Shown: positions 9,911 through 19,443, numbered from the stretch's first letter. The stretch: DNA of 64,000 nucleotides from Paracoccus aeridis (GCF_004923205.2 NZ_SELD02000006.1:1-64000); one strand, 5' to 3'. Made by a program: numbers and translations. The notes: generated by a model from the letters alone, not told the origin.

Positions 9911-11509
9911 ATGCAGATGAACCTCGACTTCTGCTTCATCGACGACGCGGGCGTCGTCGCGGTCGCCGGCTGGACCACCGAGGTCCAGCCGCAGCTGCGC
10001 CTGCACGTCGATGACGAGACCCTGGCGCCCGTCGCGATCACGCGCCACGCCCGGCGCGACCTGCGCAGCAGCGAACCCCTGGGGCTGGTGGCGCTGTTCG
10101 ACCTATCGGGCCTGCGGGGGGATACCGATCCCGCGCGGGCGACGATCCATCTGGCCGAAGGGTCGGACTACATCGAAATCCAGCCGGACCGCCTGGCAGA
10201 GGACGCGACCCGCCTGGTCGAGATCGGCGTGGACGAGGTGTTCTTCGCGCTTCTCCGCCTCATCGCGCAGCGTCGCGTCGTCCTCGCGGACAGGCGCATG
10301 GCAGGCGAGATCTACGGACGGCTGCGCCTGGCGCCGTCCGCCGGGCGCGAGACCGAGAACCGCATTCTCGGCATCGACAGTTGCCAGATGGCCCCGTCCG
10401 GGCAAGGCGCGGTGATCGGGTGGTACCTGTCCGCCCGGGTCTCGCCCGAACCGATCTGCGCGCTGGCGATCGCGGACGGATCCGTCGTGCCCGTCGACAT
10501 CCTGTCGGGCAGCATGGCGCGGTCCGACCTGTCGGCCTACGCGCCGCGCTTCCGCTTCAGCGGCAGCGACGGCTTCTGCGGCGGATGGCGGTTCCCCGGC
10601 AAGGTCGACGGTGCCGCGCGCCTGCTGCTGATGCTTCCCGACGAATCCTTCGGGCCGGGTGTCATGGTCGCGGTGGATACCGTCCCCGCAGCGGATCTTG
10701 CCCGGCACGTCACGCAGGCGGCCCTGGGGATCGAGGACATGGCCGACCGCGGCAGGCTGCGCCGGGCCATGCTGCCCGCTGCGCTGCCGACCCCCCGCAT
10801 GGACATGGAGGACTCCGGCACGGCTGAGCCGGGCGAGGCGGAACAGGGCGAGACTGAACTGGGCCGGGGCGACACGCTCCTGATCCTCGACCACGACCTG
10901 CCCGACTGCGACCTGCGCGACGTCCTGCGCCGGATCGGGCCGCATCTGACCGGCCCGCTGTCGCTTCATCTGCTGCGCCCGCGCCTCACGCCGGTCCTGC
11001 AGAACGCGGTCGAAGGCGCCGCGCGCGAAATGGCGGCCGGGCTGCACCTTCGCGGTGCCTCGCTAGCCATCGCCCGGCCCGGGGACAGTCCCGCCCGCGT
11101 CGTCTTCGCCCGCAGCTCGACCCTGTTCCAGTTCGACCCCGAACCGATCTTCACCTCGGCGCGGCCCATCGTCACCCTGCTCGACCCGATCGGCACGATC
11201 CTCGCCGCGCCCCAGGCCACGGCCGATCGTTTCGCCCGCGACCTGCTGCCCTTCGTGCTGTCGGTGCCGGGCGCGCTGTTCCACGCGCTGCTCGACCAGG
11301 TCCCGGCCATCTTCCTGACCGAAGAAGCCAGGGTGCGCCTGCTGGCCGAAACCCTGATCCTTGAAGGACAGGCCGTCCTCACCAGGGTCGACTGCCATTC
11401 CTTCTTCGAAGGCAAGTCCGGCCCCCATGCCCAGAGCTTCCTCGACGGAAGCGACTGGCACGCCTTCGACGCCCGGAGCCGCCAGCTCATCGAGGAGGCC
11501 GGCGCATGA
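9911..11509 (+). CDS. Hypothetical protein of glycan locus with an internal duplication
   Basis: A 532-residue protein I do not recognise. Two segments look alike: residues about 10-65 (VAVAGWTTEVQPQ ... APVAITRHARRDL) and about 160-215 (AVIGWYLSARVSP ... VPVDILSGSMARSDL), each with a GW core, an L-x-I/V-x-D-x stretch and an R-x-DL end. The C-terminal half holds an acidic low-complexity patch rich in Glu/Gly (about 297-318) and an alpha/beta domain (LLILDHDLPD onward). No signal peptide or membrane segment is seen. A GGAAGG site lies upstream of ATG 9911; ATG 9917 is an alternative. The stop overlaps the next glycosyltransferase start by four bases, so it belongs to the same operon. Confidence 0.7.
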   Translation: MQMNLDFCFIDDAGVVAVAGWTTEVQPQLRLHVDDETLAPVAITRHARRDLRSSEPLGLVALFDLSGLRGDTDPARATIHLAEGSDYIEIQPDRLAEDATRLVEIGVDEVFFALLRLIAQRRVVLADRRMAGEIYGRLRLAPSAGRETENRILGIDSCQMAPSGQGAVIGWYLSARVSPEPICALAIADGSVVPVDILSGSMARSDLSAYAPRFRFSGSDGFCGGWRFPGKVDGAARLLLMLPDESFGPGVMVAVDTVPAADLARHVTQAALGIEDMADRGRLRRAMLPAALPTPRMDMEDSGTAEPGEAEQGETELGRGDTLLILDHDLPDCDLRDVLRRIGPHLTGPLSLHLLRPRLTPVLQNAVEGAAREMAAGLHLRGASLAIARPGDSPARVVFARSSTLFQFDPEPIFTSARPIVTLLDPIGTILAAPQATADRFARDLLPFVLSVPGALFHALLDQVPAIFLTEEARVRLLAETLILEGQAVLTRVDCHSFFEGKSGPHAQSFLDGSDWHAFDARSRQLIEEAGA

Positions 11510-12792
11510 GCCGTATCGTCATCGTGTCCCATTCGCACCCCAACCTGCGCTACGGCGGGGGCGAGGTCGCGGCCTATCGCCAGTTCCAGCACCTGCTGAC
11601 GCTGGGCGAGGACGTGTTCTTCGTGGGCTCGACCATCGGCCCCGAGGACAGCGCCAGGTTCTTCGGCCCCAGCCAGCAGGTCATCAGCTTCGGGCCGCGC
11701 GACTTCTGCCTGCGCGGACGGGGCATGGACGGCTTCGTCATGGAGCAGGCCGAGATCCGGGACGAGGACTGGATCTTCGAGTTCCTGCTTGCGCTCAGGG
11801 GCGACGTCTATCACTTCCACCACTTCTGGAACATCGGCGCGGGCACCATCCGCCGCCTGCGCGCGGCGCTTCCCGAGGCGAAGTTCATCTGCACGCTGCA
11901 CGAGCTGACCGCGATCTGCGCCAACCACGGCCAGATGGTGAAGCGCTCGGGCGAGCTCTGCTACGCCGGGAGCGAGGTCGCCTGCGCGGCCTGCGTGGCC
12001 CGCCCGCCGATCGACTTCGTCCTGCGCCGCACCCGCATGCTCGAGATGCTGGACCTGTTCGACCACCTGCTGTCGCCCAGCGAGTTCCTGCGCCAGAGGT
12101 TCGAGAACTGGGGCGTTGCCCCCGGCCGCATCGCCGTGATCGAGAACGGCCTTGACCATCACGACGGCGCCCGCCCCGAGACGGAGGCCGAGCTTCTGGC
12201 CAAGTCGCGCCGCTTCGCCTTCTTCGGCCAGGCGACGCCGACCAAGGGGCTCGACGTGCTGATCCGCGCCGCCGCGCTGATCGAGGCGGCCGACGAGGAG
12301 CTGGAGCAGCCGCTGAGCATCGAGATCCACGGCGTTGACAAGGACGGCTTCACCCGCATGTGGCCCGACCTCGCGGTGCCCGCCTGCGTCCATTTCCGCG
12401 GCCGCTACCGCCCGCAGGACTGCGTGGACATCATGCGCGGCTACGGCTGGATCATCATCCCGTCGGTCTGGTGGGAAAACTCGCCCGTCGTCATCCAGGA
12501 AGCCCGCGCCGCCGGCACGCCGATGATCGCGTCGGACATTGGCGGCATGGCCGAGAAGACGGCGGGCTGGGGCGTGCCGTTCCGCGTGGGCGACGCAGGC
12601 GCGCTCGCGCAGGCGATCCTGTCGGTGCATGGCAGCCCCGAGACGCTCGCCGAGTACAGGGCGCGGATTACGCCGCCGCTGGACCTCGCGGGGTTCGAGA
12701 GGGAGTGGCGGGACGCGTGCGGGCTTGGGCGCGGGCAGAACCTCGCGGGCTTCTCGCAACCGCAAATGAAGCGCAGGCAGGCTGATGGCTGA
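11506..12792 (+). CDS. Glycosyltransferase family 4 protein
   Basis: A 428-residue retaining GT-B transferase. The N-terminal half begins with IVIVSHSHPNLRYGGGEVAA, the usual acceptor-side glycine loop. The C-terminal half has FFGQATPTKGLDVL and the donor-binding ENSPVVIQEARAAG motif carrying the two conserved glutamates. A cluster of cysteines (CYAGSEVACAACV, about residues 152-164) could bind metal, as in some GT4 enzymes. It starts with ATG overlapping the previous stop codon (ATGA). It is cytoplasmic and acts on an unknown sugar and acceptor in the locus. Confidence 0.9.
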   Translation: MSRIVIVSHSHPNLRYGGGEVAAYRQFQHLLTLGEDVFFVGSTIGPEDSARFFGPSQQVISFGPRDFCLRGRGMDGFVMEQAEIRDEDWIFEFLLALRGDVYHFHHFWNIGAGTIRRLRAALPEAKFICTLHELTAICANHGQMVKRSGELCYAGSEVACAACVARPPIDFVLRRTRMLEMLDLFDHLLSPSEFLRQRFENWGVAPGRIAVIENGLDHHDGARPETEAELLAKSRRFAFFGQATPTKGLDVLIRAAALIEAADEELEQPLSIEIHGVDKDGFTRMWPDLAVPACVHFRGRYRPQDCVDIMRGYGWIIIPSVWWENSPVVIQEARAAGTPMIASDIGGMAEKTAGWGVPFRVGDAGALAQAILSVHGSPETLAEYRARITPPLDLAGFEREWRDACGLGRGQNLAGFSQPQMKRRQADG

Positions 12793-12840
12793 GCAGGGTA
12801 AGCTCCGGTCGCCGCAACGAACGAACAAGAAGGTGACGTC

Positions 12841-14055
12841 ATGAAAGTTGGTTTGCTCTGGGAGAGCGAGGACTGCGGTCTCTACTCGAACGAAGACTTC
12901 GACACGCTGTTCCGCCAGGTCGGAAACAACAACGGCAACCTGGCCTTCGTGCATGCGGTGGCAAGCCAGATCGACGCCGAGATCAGCGTTTATCCCTGGC
13001 ACGTCGATCCCGAACTGCTGAACAAGGAAGTGGATTTCGTCGTCATTCCGTGCGCGAACCAGCTTGGGGATCACACCGACCTCGGCCGCCTGGGTGAGCG
13101 GTTTGCCACCGTCAGGAAGCCCATCGTGGCAATCGGGCTGGGCGCGCAGGCAGAGGATTTTGCAGAAGACATCCGGCTGACCGCGGGCACGAAGGCCTGG
13201 CTGGACATGCTCATCGAGAACGGGCGCCGGCACGGGATCCAGAACATCTACACGCGCGGCCCCTACACCTCGGACCAGATCCTCAAGCTGACCGGCGCGC
13301 AGACCCTCGCGAACGGCTGTCCGTCGCACTTCATCGATCCGCGTCCCGATCTGGGGCAGCGCATCGAGGCAAGCTGGACGGCGAGCCCGCTTCCGCAGCG
13401 CATCGCCGTCGCTGCCGGTCACGAGTCGTGGGAGAACACGCGAGAGATCGAGCAGCAGCTCATCGCGCTGATGATGGATCCCCAGTTTCCCGGCGTCTAC
13501 ATCGTTCAGTCGATGGAAAGCATGGTCATGCTCTCGCGTGGCCTGTTCGACCGGATCGATCCCGACGCCCTGAAGCGGATCCACAGCCATACCGTGCCGC
13601 ACTACACGGTCGAGCAGTTCAAGACCTGGGCACTCAACTACGCCCGGTCGTACTATGACGTGCCGGCGTGGATGGACGAGCTGCGTCGCCACGATCTCCT
13701 GATCGGGGCACGGTTCCACGGCGCGCAGCTCGCCATCCAGGCGGGCCGGATGGCGTGTACCGTGACCGTCGATACCCGCACCGAGGAAATGTGCCGGGAA
13801 ACCGGCGTTCCCTTCCTTCGCGCGAGCGAGCTGAAGGCCCCGCTGACGCGGGTTCGGCTGAAGGAGATGATCCAGTTCGACGGCGAGGCCTATGACGATT
13901 ACCGAAGCCGGAAATGCGCGCGCTACGTCGATTTCCTGAAGGGCTGCGGTCTCAAGCCGTCCAGGTTCCTGCTCGATATCGCTGGTGACGGAAAGGCGGA
14001 CGGCCGCGTTCCCGCCCCGACTGCCGTCGACCAGGTCGTCGCAGCAGCAAACTGA
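12841..14055 (+). CDS. Polysaccharide pyruvyl transferase family protein
   Basis: A 404-residue protein of the polysaccharide pyruvyl transferase family, which transfers pyruvate from phosphoenolpyruvate to a sugar to give a pyruvate ketal. Seen are the N-terminal NNGNLAFVHA segment, the PIVAIGLGAQ strand, the TRGPYTSDQI segment and the C-terminal LLIGARFHGAQLAIQAG motif, which matches the family's conserved R-x-H core. The start has AAGGTGA upstream. Base composition is less GC-rich than in the preceding genes. It implies an acidic, pyruvylated glycan or a related cell-surface substitution; some members carry out other transfers, so the donor is an inference. Confidence 0.88.
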   Translation: MKVGLLWESEDCGLYSNEDFDTLFRQVGNNNGNLAFVHAVASQIDAEISVYPWHVDPELLNKEVDFVVIPCANQLGDHTDLGRLGERFATVRKPIVAIGLGAQAEDFAEDIRLTAGTKAWLDMLIENGRRHGIQNIYTRGPYTSDQILKLTGAQTLANGCPSHFIDPRPDLGQRIEASWTASPLPQRIAVAAGHESWENTREIEQQLIALMMDPQFPGVYIVQSMESMVMLSRGLFDRIDPDALKRIHSHTVPHYTVEQFKTWALNYARSYYDVPAWMDELRRHDLLIGARFHGAQLAIQAGRMACTVTVDTRTEEMCRETGVPFLRASELKAPLTRVRLKEMIQFDGEAYDDYRSRKCARYVDFLKGCGLKPSRFLLDIAGDGKADGRVPAPTAVDQVVAAAN

Positions 14056-14078
14056 TACCACCGTTTCCCGAGAGTAAG

Positions 14079-15449
14079 ATGTCGAACCCCGCCCCCAAGA
14101 TCGCCGTCGTAGCAATCGTCAAAGACGAAGGACCGTATCTCGAGGAATGGGTGAACCATTATCTCTCGATCGGCGTGGATCACATCTTTCTCTATGACAA
14201 CGGCAGCACCGACAACACCGCCGCGGTGCTTCGCAAGTATCTCAATCATGGTTTCGTCACCCACCTCAACTTTCCCAAGTTCTACGGGCAGATCGAGGCT
14301 TACAACCACGCCATTTCCCTGTTCGGGCATCACTTCGACTGGATCGGCTTCTTCGATGCAGACGAGTTCCTGGTCATCAAGTCGCACCAGGATGTCAAAT
14401 CCTACCTGGCCGACGTGCCGGTCGATTTCGATCAGATCAAGATTCCCTGGATGGTGTTCGGCTTCTCGGGACACAAGGAAAAACCCGCGGGTCTTCTGTC
14501 GGACAACTATCGCCACGCGGCCCCGCCGGACCCGAACGGCAGGACGGTAATCAACTGCAAATCCTTCGTGCGGCCGGCAAACGTCGGCAAGTTCTACTGC
14601 CACGCCGGCCAGGTCGGCGAGGGCAAGACATGCGATGCGGATTTCGCCCCCTCGGACAATGGCGGCAGCCTGCAGAACCCGTCCTACAAGAGCGCGCAGG
14701 TCAACCACTACTACACCAAGTCGGAAGCGGAGTTCCTGGCGCGAGTTTCGCGCGGGACCGCCGACGGCACCGTGAAGCACAGGTTCGGGATGGAGCGGGA
14801 CCGCAACTACTCGTTCGTGGACGATGCCTACCAGGTCCATTGCTCGGACGGCCTGCGGCGGACGTACGACAGGATCGCCGCGCTGCCGGAAGAGCCGATG
14901 CGCTTCGGCGTCGGGTTTTCGTTCAAGTACCACGTTCACGACGGGACGATCTGGGACTTCGAGCGGGTCCTTTCAAATCACCTTCACGGCGTGAACGACC
15001 TGAAGAACACGTTTGCCGCATATCGCAAGTTCATGTGGGGCTTCGGCGGCGTGATCTTCCTGCCGGAAACCCATGAGTTCGACATCGCCGAATTCGTGAA
15101 CTCGTCGCATTTCGCCGACTTCGAGAGCAAGAAGCGCATCGAGGTCCAGTTCATCGGCGAGTCGGAAGGCGACGGGATCGCTTTCGTGAACATCAACACC
15201 AAGAAATCCCGGCGCGTGTTCACGTTCGGCGAGATCACCTATCCCGAGACCGACGAGAAGACGCCTCACGAGATCACCGTCACGATGAACAACTCGGTCC
15301 GCAGGATACCGATACGGGGTATAACGGCGGGCAAACACGTCTTCGTGTTCGAGGCGTCCCATGGCTACGTCTCGGGGTACAACAACGCGCTGACGGTCAA
15401 GGCAGACAATGCGACCCTCGGCAAGTTCGCGACCCTGCTTCAGCCCTGA
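14079..15449 (+). CDS. Glycosyltransferase family 2 / GT92-like protein
   Basis: A 456-residue protein whose first 250 residues match the Glyco_tranf_2_4/GT92-like group: VVAIVKDEGPYLEEWVNHYL, FLYDNGSTDNT and the metal site FFDADEFLV. Two cysteines around residues 165-190 fit this group. Residues about 330-456 form a separate beta-rich domain (VQFIGESEGDGIAFVNIN onward) with no name. It follows the pyruvyl transferase by 23 bp and shares its lower GC content. It ends in a 10-bp convergent overlap with the sulfotransferase gene on the other strand. A cytoplasmic glycosyltransferase is likely; sugar and acceptor are unknown. Confidence 0.85.
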   Translation: MSNPAPKIAVVAIVKDEGPYLEEWVNHYLSIGVDHIFLYDNGSTDNTAAVLRKYLNHGFVTHLNFPKFYGQIEAYNHAISLFGHHFDWIGFFDADEFLVIKSHQDVKSYLADVPVDFDQIKIPWMVFGFSGHKEKPAGLLSDNYRHAAPPDPNGRTVINCKSFVRPANVGKFYCHAGQVGEGKTCDADFAPSDNGGSLQNPSYKSAQVNHYYTKSEAEFLARVSRGTADGTVKHRFGMERDRNYSFVDDAYQVHCSDGLRRTYDRIAALPEEPMRFGVGFSFKYHVHDGTIWDFERVLSNHLHGVNDLKNTFAAYRKFMWGFGGVIFLPETHEFDIAEFVNSSHFADFESKKRIEVQFIGESEGDGIAFVNINTKKSRRVFTFGEITYPETDEKTPHEITVTMNNSVRRIPIRGITAGKHVFVFEASHGYVSGYNNALTVKADNATLGKFATLLQP

Positions 15450-16099
15450 GCGCCCTCGAAATACCGTCCGAACGCCCGGTAGTCCTCGGCATAGAACTGC
15501 CGCAGCGTGTCGATCTCGCGCCGGCCCAGGTCGTCCACGCTCAGCTTCGGTCCCCCGGTCTGCAGGCGGCCCACCGTCAGCCGCCGCCCCGCGACCGCCG
15601 ACAGGTCGGCGACCATGTCCTCGATCTCGGACATGCGGTACACGCGCGTATAGTAGCCCGCGTCCGTCCCCGCGAAATCGACCAGGGGGCGGGCGTGGTG
15701 GTCGATCGATTCCACCGCCTTCATGTAGCGCGGCAGCTTCGTCACGAACTCCTCCAGCCCCGGATCGGGGGCGAGGTCGTGGGCGAAAAGCTCCTTGCGG
15801 GCGTTCGCCAGCGACAGTTCGCGGTGGTGGACGACGCGGTTGCCGTAGGCCGACAGCAGGCGCTGGATCGGATCGCGGACGAGGATGAGCCTGCGGTAAT
15901 CCGCCAGCCGCCCGGCCTGCTTCGGGTTGAACAGCACCGATGCGTAGACCTTATGGATGTGGAATTCGCGGCCGTTGTGCCTGAAGGGGACGAACTCGCG
16001 CCCGTTCTCGATGTCGAAGAACACCATCTTCAGCGACGTGCACGCGGTCTTGGGGACCGGGGTATAGCTCAGCTTCAGGTCATCAAGGACAATCGGCAT
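15440..16099 (-). CDS. Sulfotransferase family 2-like protein
   Basis: A 219-residue P-loop sulfotransferase. The 5'-phosphosulfate loop is VPKTACTSLKM (residues about 15-25) and the 3'-phosphate site is LVRDPIQRLLSAYGNR (about residues 73-88), both typical of the Sulfotransfer_2 family that moves sulfate from PAPS to sugars. The ATG at 16099 has AAGGAGG four bases upstream, a strong site. It converges on the glycosyltransferase gene with a 10-bp overlap. No membrane anchor is present, unlike eukaryotic Golgi homologues. The likely role is sulfation of a sugar in the neighbouring glycan, but the acceptor is not shown. Confidence 0.85.
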   Translation of the reverse strand: MPIVLDDLKLSYTPVPKTACTSLKMVFFDIENGREFVPFRHNGREFHIHKVYASVLFNPKQAGRLADYRRLILVRDPIQRLLSAYGNRVVHHRELSLANARKELFAHDLAPDPGLEEFVTKLPRYMKAVESIDHHARPLVDFAGTDAGYYTRVYRMSEIEDMVADLSAVAGRRLTVGRLQTGGPKLSVDDLGRREIDTLRQFYAEDYRAFGRYFEGAQG

Positions 16100-16234
16100 G
16101 CTGCCTCCTTCCAGGGCTGATGGCGGCCATCCGGCGTCCCCGCCTTATCGGGCAACCGGCGCAGGAAGGCCAGCCACCCGACGCCACCGCGCGGGACCGG
16201 CGGTCCCGGCCCCTGCTCAAACGGCCCCGGCATG

Positions 16235-16263
16235 AAAAAGGGCGCCCCTCGGCAGGGCGCCCT
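16235..16263 (-). terminator. Rho-independent terminator of the RND operon
   Basis: Stem AGGGCGCC (16239-16246) pairs with GGCGCCCT (16256-16263) around a 9-nt loop. The A-run at 16235-16239 becomes a U-run 3' of the hairpin on the minus strand. It lies 25 bp after the stop of the RND permease. Confidence 0.85.
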
Positions 16264-16287
16264 CGTGATGTCACCGATCCTTCCGCC

Positions 16288-19200
16288 TCAGGCGGGCCGC
16301 GCCGTCGCGGCCGGCCTGCGGCGCGAGAAGATGCGGGCGATCAGGACGAAGAACACCGGCACGAAGATCAGCGTCAGCGTGGTGCCGACGACGGTGCCGA
16401 AGAACGTGGCGTAGCCGATCGCCACCCGCGCCCCCGCGCCCGCGCCCGAGGACAGCAGAAGGGGCACCACCCCCAACCCGAAGGCCAGCGAGGTCATCAG
16501 GATCGGGCGGAAGCGGATCCGCGCGGCCTCGCGCACGGCGTGCAGGGGATCCTCGCCCATCTTCTCCATCCGCTCGCGCGCGAATTCCACGATGAGGATG
16601 CCGTTCTTGCCGGTCAGCCCGACGATGGTCAGCAGCCCGACCTGGAAGTAGACGCCGTTCGTCTGCCCGCCGAGCCAGGCGCCGATCAGCGCGCCGAGGA
16701 TGCCGACCGGCATCGACAGCAGCACGGCAAGCGGGATCGTCCAGCTTTCGTAAAGCGCGGCAAGGCACAGGAACACCGCCGCCAGCGCCAGCGCGTACAG
16801 CGTCATCGCGCCGGCCCCGGCCTCCTTCTCTTCCAGCGAAAGGCCGGTCCATTCCAGTGTGAAGCCGGGCGGCAGCTCGGCCGCAAGGCGCTCCATCTCG
16901 GCCAGCGCCTCGCCGGTCGAGAAGCCGGGCGCGGCGCTGCCGTCGATCGCCATGGACGGCACCGCGTTGTAGCGCGACACCTGCTGCGGGCCGTTGACCC
17001 AGTCCTGGGTGGCGAAGGTCGAGAAGTCCACGAACTCGCCGTTCGCGTTCTGCACCCGCCAAAGCGCCAGGTCCTTCGGCGCGGTCCGCGCCCAGGGCTC
17101 GCCCTGCACGTACACGCGCTTGATGCGGCCGTCATAGATGAAGTCGTTGACGTAGGTCCCCGACCAGATCGTCGACAGGAACGACCCGACTTCGGCGGCG
17201 GTGACGCCGACCGCGCCCGCCTTGGCCCAGTCGATGTTCAGCTGGAACTGGGTCGCGTCCTCGACCCCGCTGGGGCGCACCGCGGTCACGACCTGGCTCT
17301 GCGAGGCGAGGCCCAGAAGCTGGCTGCGCGCGGCCAGCAGCTCCTCGTGCGACTGGCCCGCGGCGGCGGTGAGGATTCCCGAAAAACCATCGGAGTTGCC
17401 GAGTTCCAGCACCGCGGGCGGCACGATCGGGATCACCAGCGCCTCGCGGATGCCGCCCATCAGGGGACCGAAGGCGCGGCCGCCGATCGCCTCGGCAGAG
17501 GTCCCTTCCGCCGTCCGTTCTTCCCAGTCGGCCAGGCGGACGAACATCATGCCGACGTTCTGCCCCTGCCCTGCGAACGAGAAGCCGCGCACCGAAAAGA
17601 CCGACTCGACGTTCTCCGCCTCGGCCGTGGTCCAGTAGTTCGAGACGCGGTCCAGAACCGCCTCGGTCGCCTCGGCCGTGGTGCCCGAGGGCGCCTGCAC
17701 GAGGGTCATGATCGCGCCCTGGTCCTCGCCCGGCAGGAACGAGGTGGGGGTGCGTTGGTACATGAAGATCATGCCGGCCACGATCAGCCCGTAGACGATC
17801 ATCATCCGCACCGGCCGGGCGGTCGTCACCCGGACGACGGAGCCGTAGCCACCGGTCAGGCGGGAAAACACCCGCTCGAACCCATTGCTGAACCCCGTGC
17901 CGAGGCGGCCGAGCCAGCCCTGCCGCCGGGCGTGGCCCTGGGCGTGGGGCTTCAGGATCGTCGCGCACAGCGCCGGGGTGAATGTCAGCGCCACGAACAC
18001 AGACAGGAGCATGGCCGACACGATGGTGACGGCGAACTGCTTGTACATCTCGCCCGTGGAGCCGCCGAAGAACGCCATCGGCACGAACACGGCCGAGATG
18101 ACCAGACCGATGCCGACCAGCGCGCCCGAGATCTCGTCCATCGACTTGCGCGTCGCCTCGACCGGCCCCAGATGCTCGTCGCGCATGATCCGCTCGACGT
18201 TCTCGACCACCACGATCGCGTCGTCCACCAGAAGCCCGATCGCCAGCACCATCGCGAGCATCGTCAGCGTGTTGATGCTGAACCCCAGGACCGCCATGAT
18301 CCCGAACGTCCCCAGGATCACCACGGGCACGGCAAGCGTGGGGATCAGCGTGGCGCGGAAGTTGTGCAGGAACACCAGCATGACGAGCACGACGAGCGCG
18401 ATCGCCTCGATCAGCGTATGGATCACGGCCTCGATCGAGATCAGCACGAACGGGGTCGTGTCGTAGGGGATCACGAACTCCGTCCCGGCGGGCAGCAGTG
18501 CGGACAGCCGGTCGAGATGCGCCTTGACGACCGTCGCGGTGTCGAGCGCGTTCGCCCCCGACGCAAGCTGCACCGCCATGCCCGACGCGGGATTGCCGTT
18601 GTAGAAGCCGGCGATCTCGTAGCTTTCGGTCCCGAGCTCTGCCCGCGCGACGTCGCGCAGCAGCACGAGCCCGCCGTCGGTGTCGGCGCGCAGGACGATC
18701 CGCTCGAAATCCTCGGGCGTGCGCAGCAGGGACTGCGCGGTGATGGTCGCGTTCAGCTGCTGGCCCTGCGGCGCGGGCATCGCGCCGAACGCGCCGGCCG
18801 AGATCTGCGCGTTCTGCGACCGGATCGCAGCCACGATCTGGTCGGGCGTCATGTCGTAGTATTTCAGCTTCGTCGGATCGAGCCAGATCCGCATCGCGTA
18901 TTCGGTCCCGAACACCTGCACGCCGCCCACGCCTTCCAGCCGCGAAAGCGAGTCGACGACATACGAGTTGAGGTAGTCGTTCAGGTCGATCGCCGAACGC
19001 GCCCCGTCCGTGGACACGAGCCCGATCACCATCAGGAAGCCCGATCCCGACTTCTGGACCGTGACCCCCTGCCGCGCCACCGGCTCGGGCAGGCTCGCGT
19101 TCGCCTGCGCCAGCTTGTTCTGCACCTGCACCTGCGCGATGTCCGCGTCGGTCCCTAGCTCGAAGTTGAGCGTGATCGTCGCGCCGCCGGTCGAGGTGGT

Positions 19201-19443
19201 GCTGGAGTTGATGTAGCGCAGCCCGTCAAGGCCGGTCATCTGGCGCTCGATCACCTGCACGACGGTGTCGGAAACGGTTTCCGCCGAAGCGCCCGGATAG
19301 GCCGCGTTGATGACGACCGAGGGTCCGGCGATCGTGGGGTACTGCGAGATCGGCAGCCGCAGGATCGCGAGAACGCCGAGCCCCATGATGAGGATCGCGA
19401 TGACCCATGCGAAGATGGGCCGGTCGATGAAGAAGCGGGGCAT
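16288..19443 (-). CDS. RND efflux transporter permease (HAE1/AcrB type)
   Basis: A 1051-residue inner-membrane drug/proton antiporter. It begins MPRFFIDRPIFAWVIAI as in AcrB/MexB, with two large periplasmic loops between segments 1-2 and 7-8 and twelve membrane segments in all. The proton-relay aspartates of segment 4 are present in GLLVDDAIVVVENVERIM (near residue 405). The charged substitutions typical of heavy-metal CusA pumps are not seen, which points to hydrophobic or amphiphilic substrates. The gene lies 3 bp downstream of the adaptor gene, and both follow tetR on the same strand. No outer-membrane TolC-type gene is adjacent, so the pump must borrow one from elsewhere. The substrate is unknown. 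Confidence 0.96.
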   Translation of the reverse strand: MPRFFIDRPIFAWVIAILIMGLGVLAILRLPISQYPTIAGPSVVINAAYPGASAETVSDTVVQVIERQMTGLDGLRYINSSTTSTGGATITLNFELGTDADIAQVQVQNKLAQANASLPEPVARQGVTVQKSGSGFLMVIGLVSTDGARSAIDLNDYLNSYVVDSLSRLEGVGGVQVFGTEYAMRIWLDPTKLKYYDMTPDQIVAAIRSQNAQISAGAFGAMPAPQGQQLNATITAQSLLRTPEDFERIVLRADTDGGLVLLRDVARAELGTESYEIAGFYNGNPASGMAVQLASGANALDTATVVKAHLDRLSALLPAGTEFVIPYDTTPFVLISIEAVIHTLIEAIALVVLVMLVFLHNFRATLIPTLAVPVVILGTFGIMAVLGFSINTLTMLAMVLAIGLLVDDAIVVVENVERIMRDEHLGPVEATRKSMDEISGALVGIGLVISAVFVPMAFFGGSTGEMYKQFAVTIVSAMLLSVFVALTFTPALCATILKPHAQGHARRQGWLGRLGTGFSNGFERVFSRLTGGYGSVVRVTTARPVRMMIVYGLIVAGMIFMYQRTPTSFLPGEDQGAIMTLVQAPSGTTAEATEAVLDRVSNYWTTAEAENVESVFSVRGFSFAGQGQNVGMMFVRLADWEERTAEGTSAEAIGGRAFGPLMGGIREALVIPIVPPAVLELGNSDGFSGILTAAAGQSHEELLAARSQLLGLASQSQVVTAVRPSGVEDATQFQLNIDWAKAGAVGVTAAEVGSFLSTIWSGTYVNDFIYDGRIKRVYVQGEPWARTAPKDLALWRVQNANGEFVDFSTFATQDWVNGPQQVSRYNAVPSMAIDGSAAPGFSTGEALAEMERLAAELPPGFTLEWTGLSLEEKEAGAGAMTLYALALAAVFLCLAALYESWTIPLAVLLSMPVGILGALIGAWLGGQTNGVYFQVGLLTIVGLTGKNGILIVEFARERMEKMGEDPLHAVREAARIRFRPILMTSLAFGLGVVPLLLSSGAGAGARVAIGYATFFGTVVGTTLTLIFVPVFFVLIARIFSRRRPAATARPA

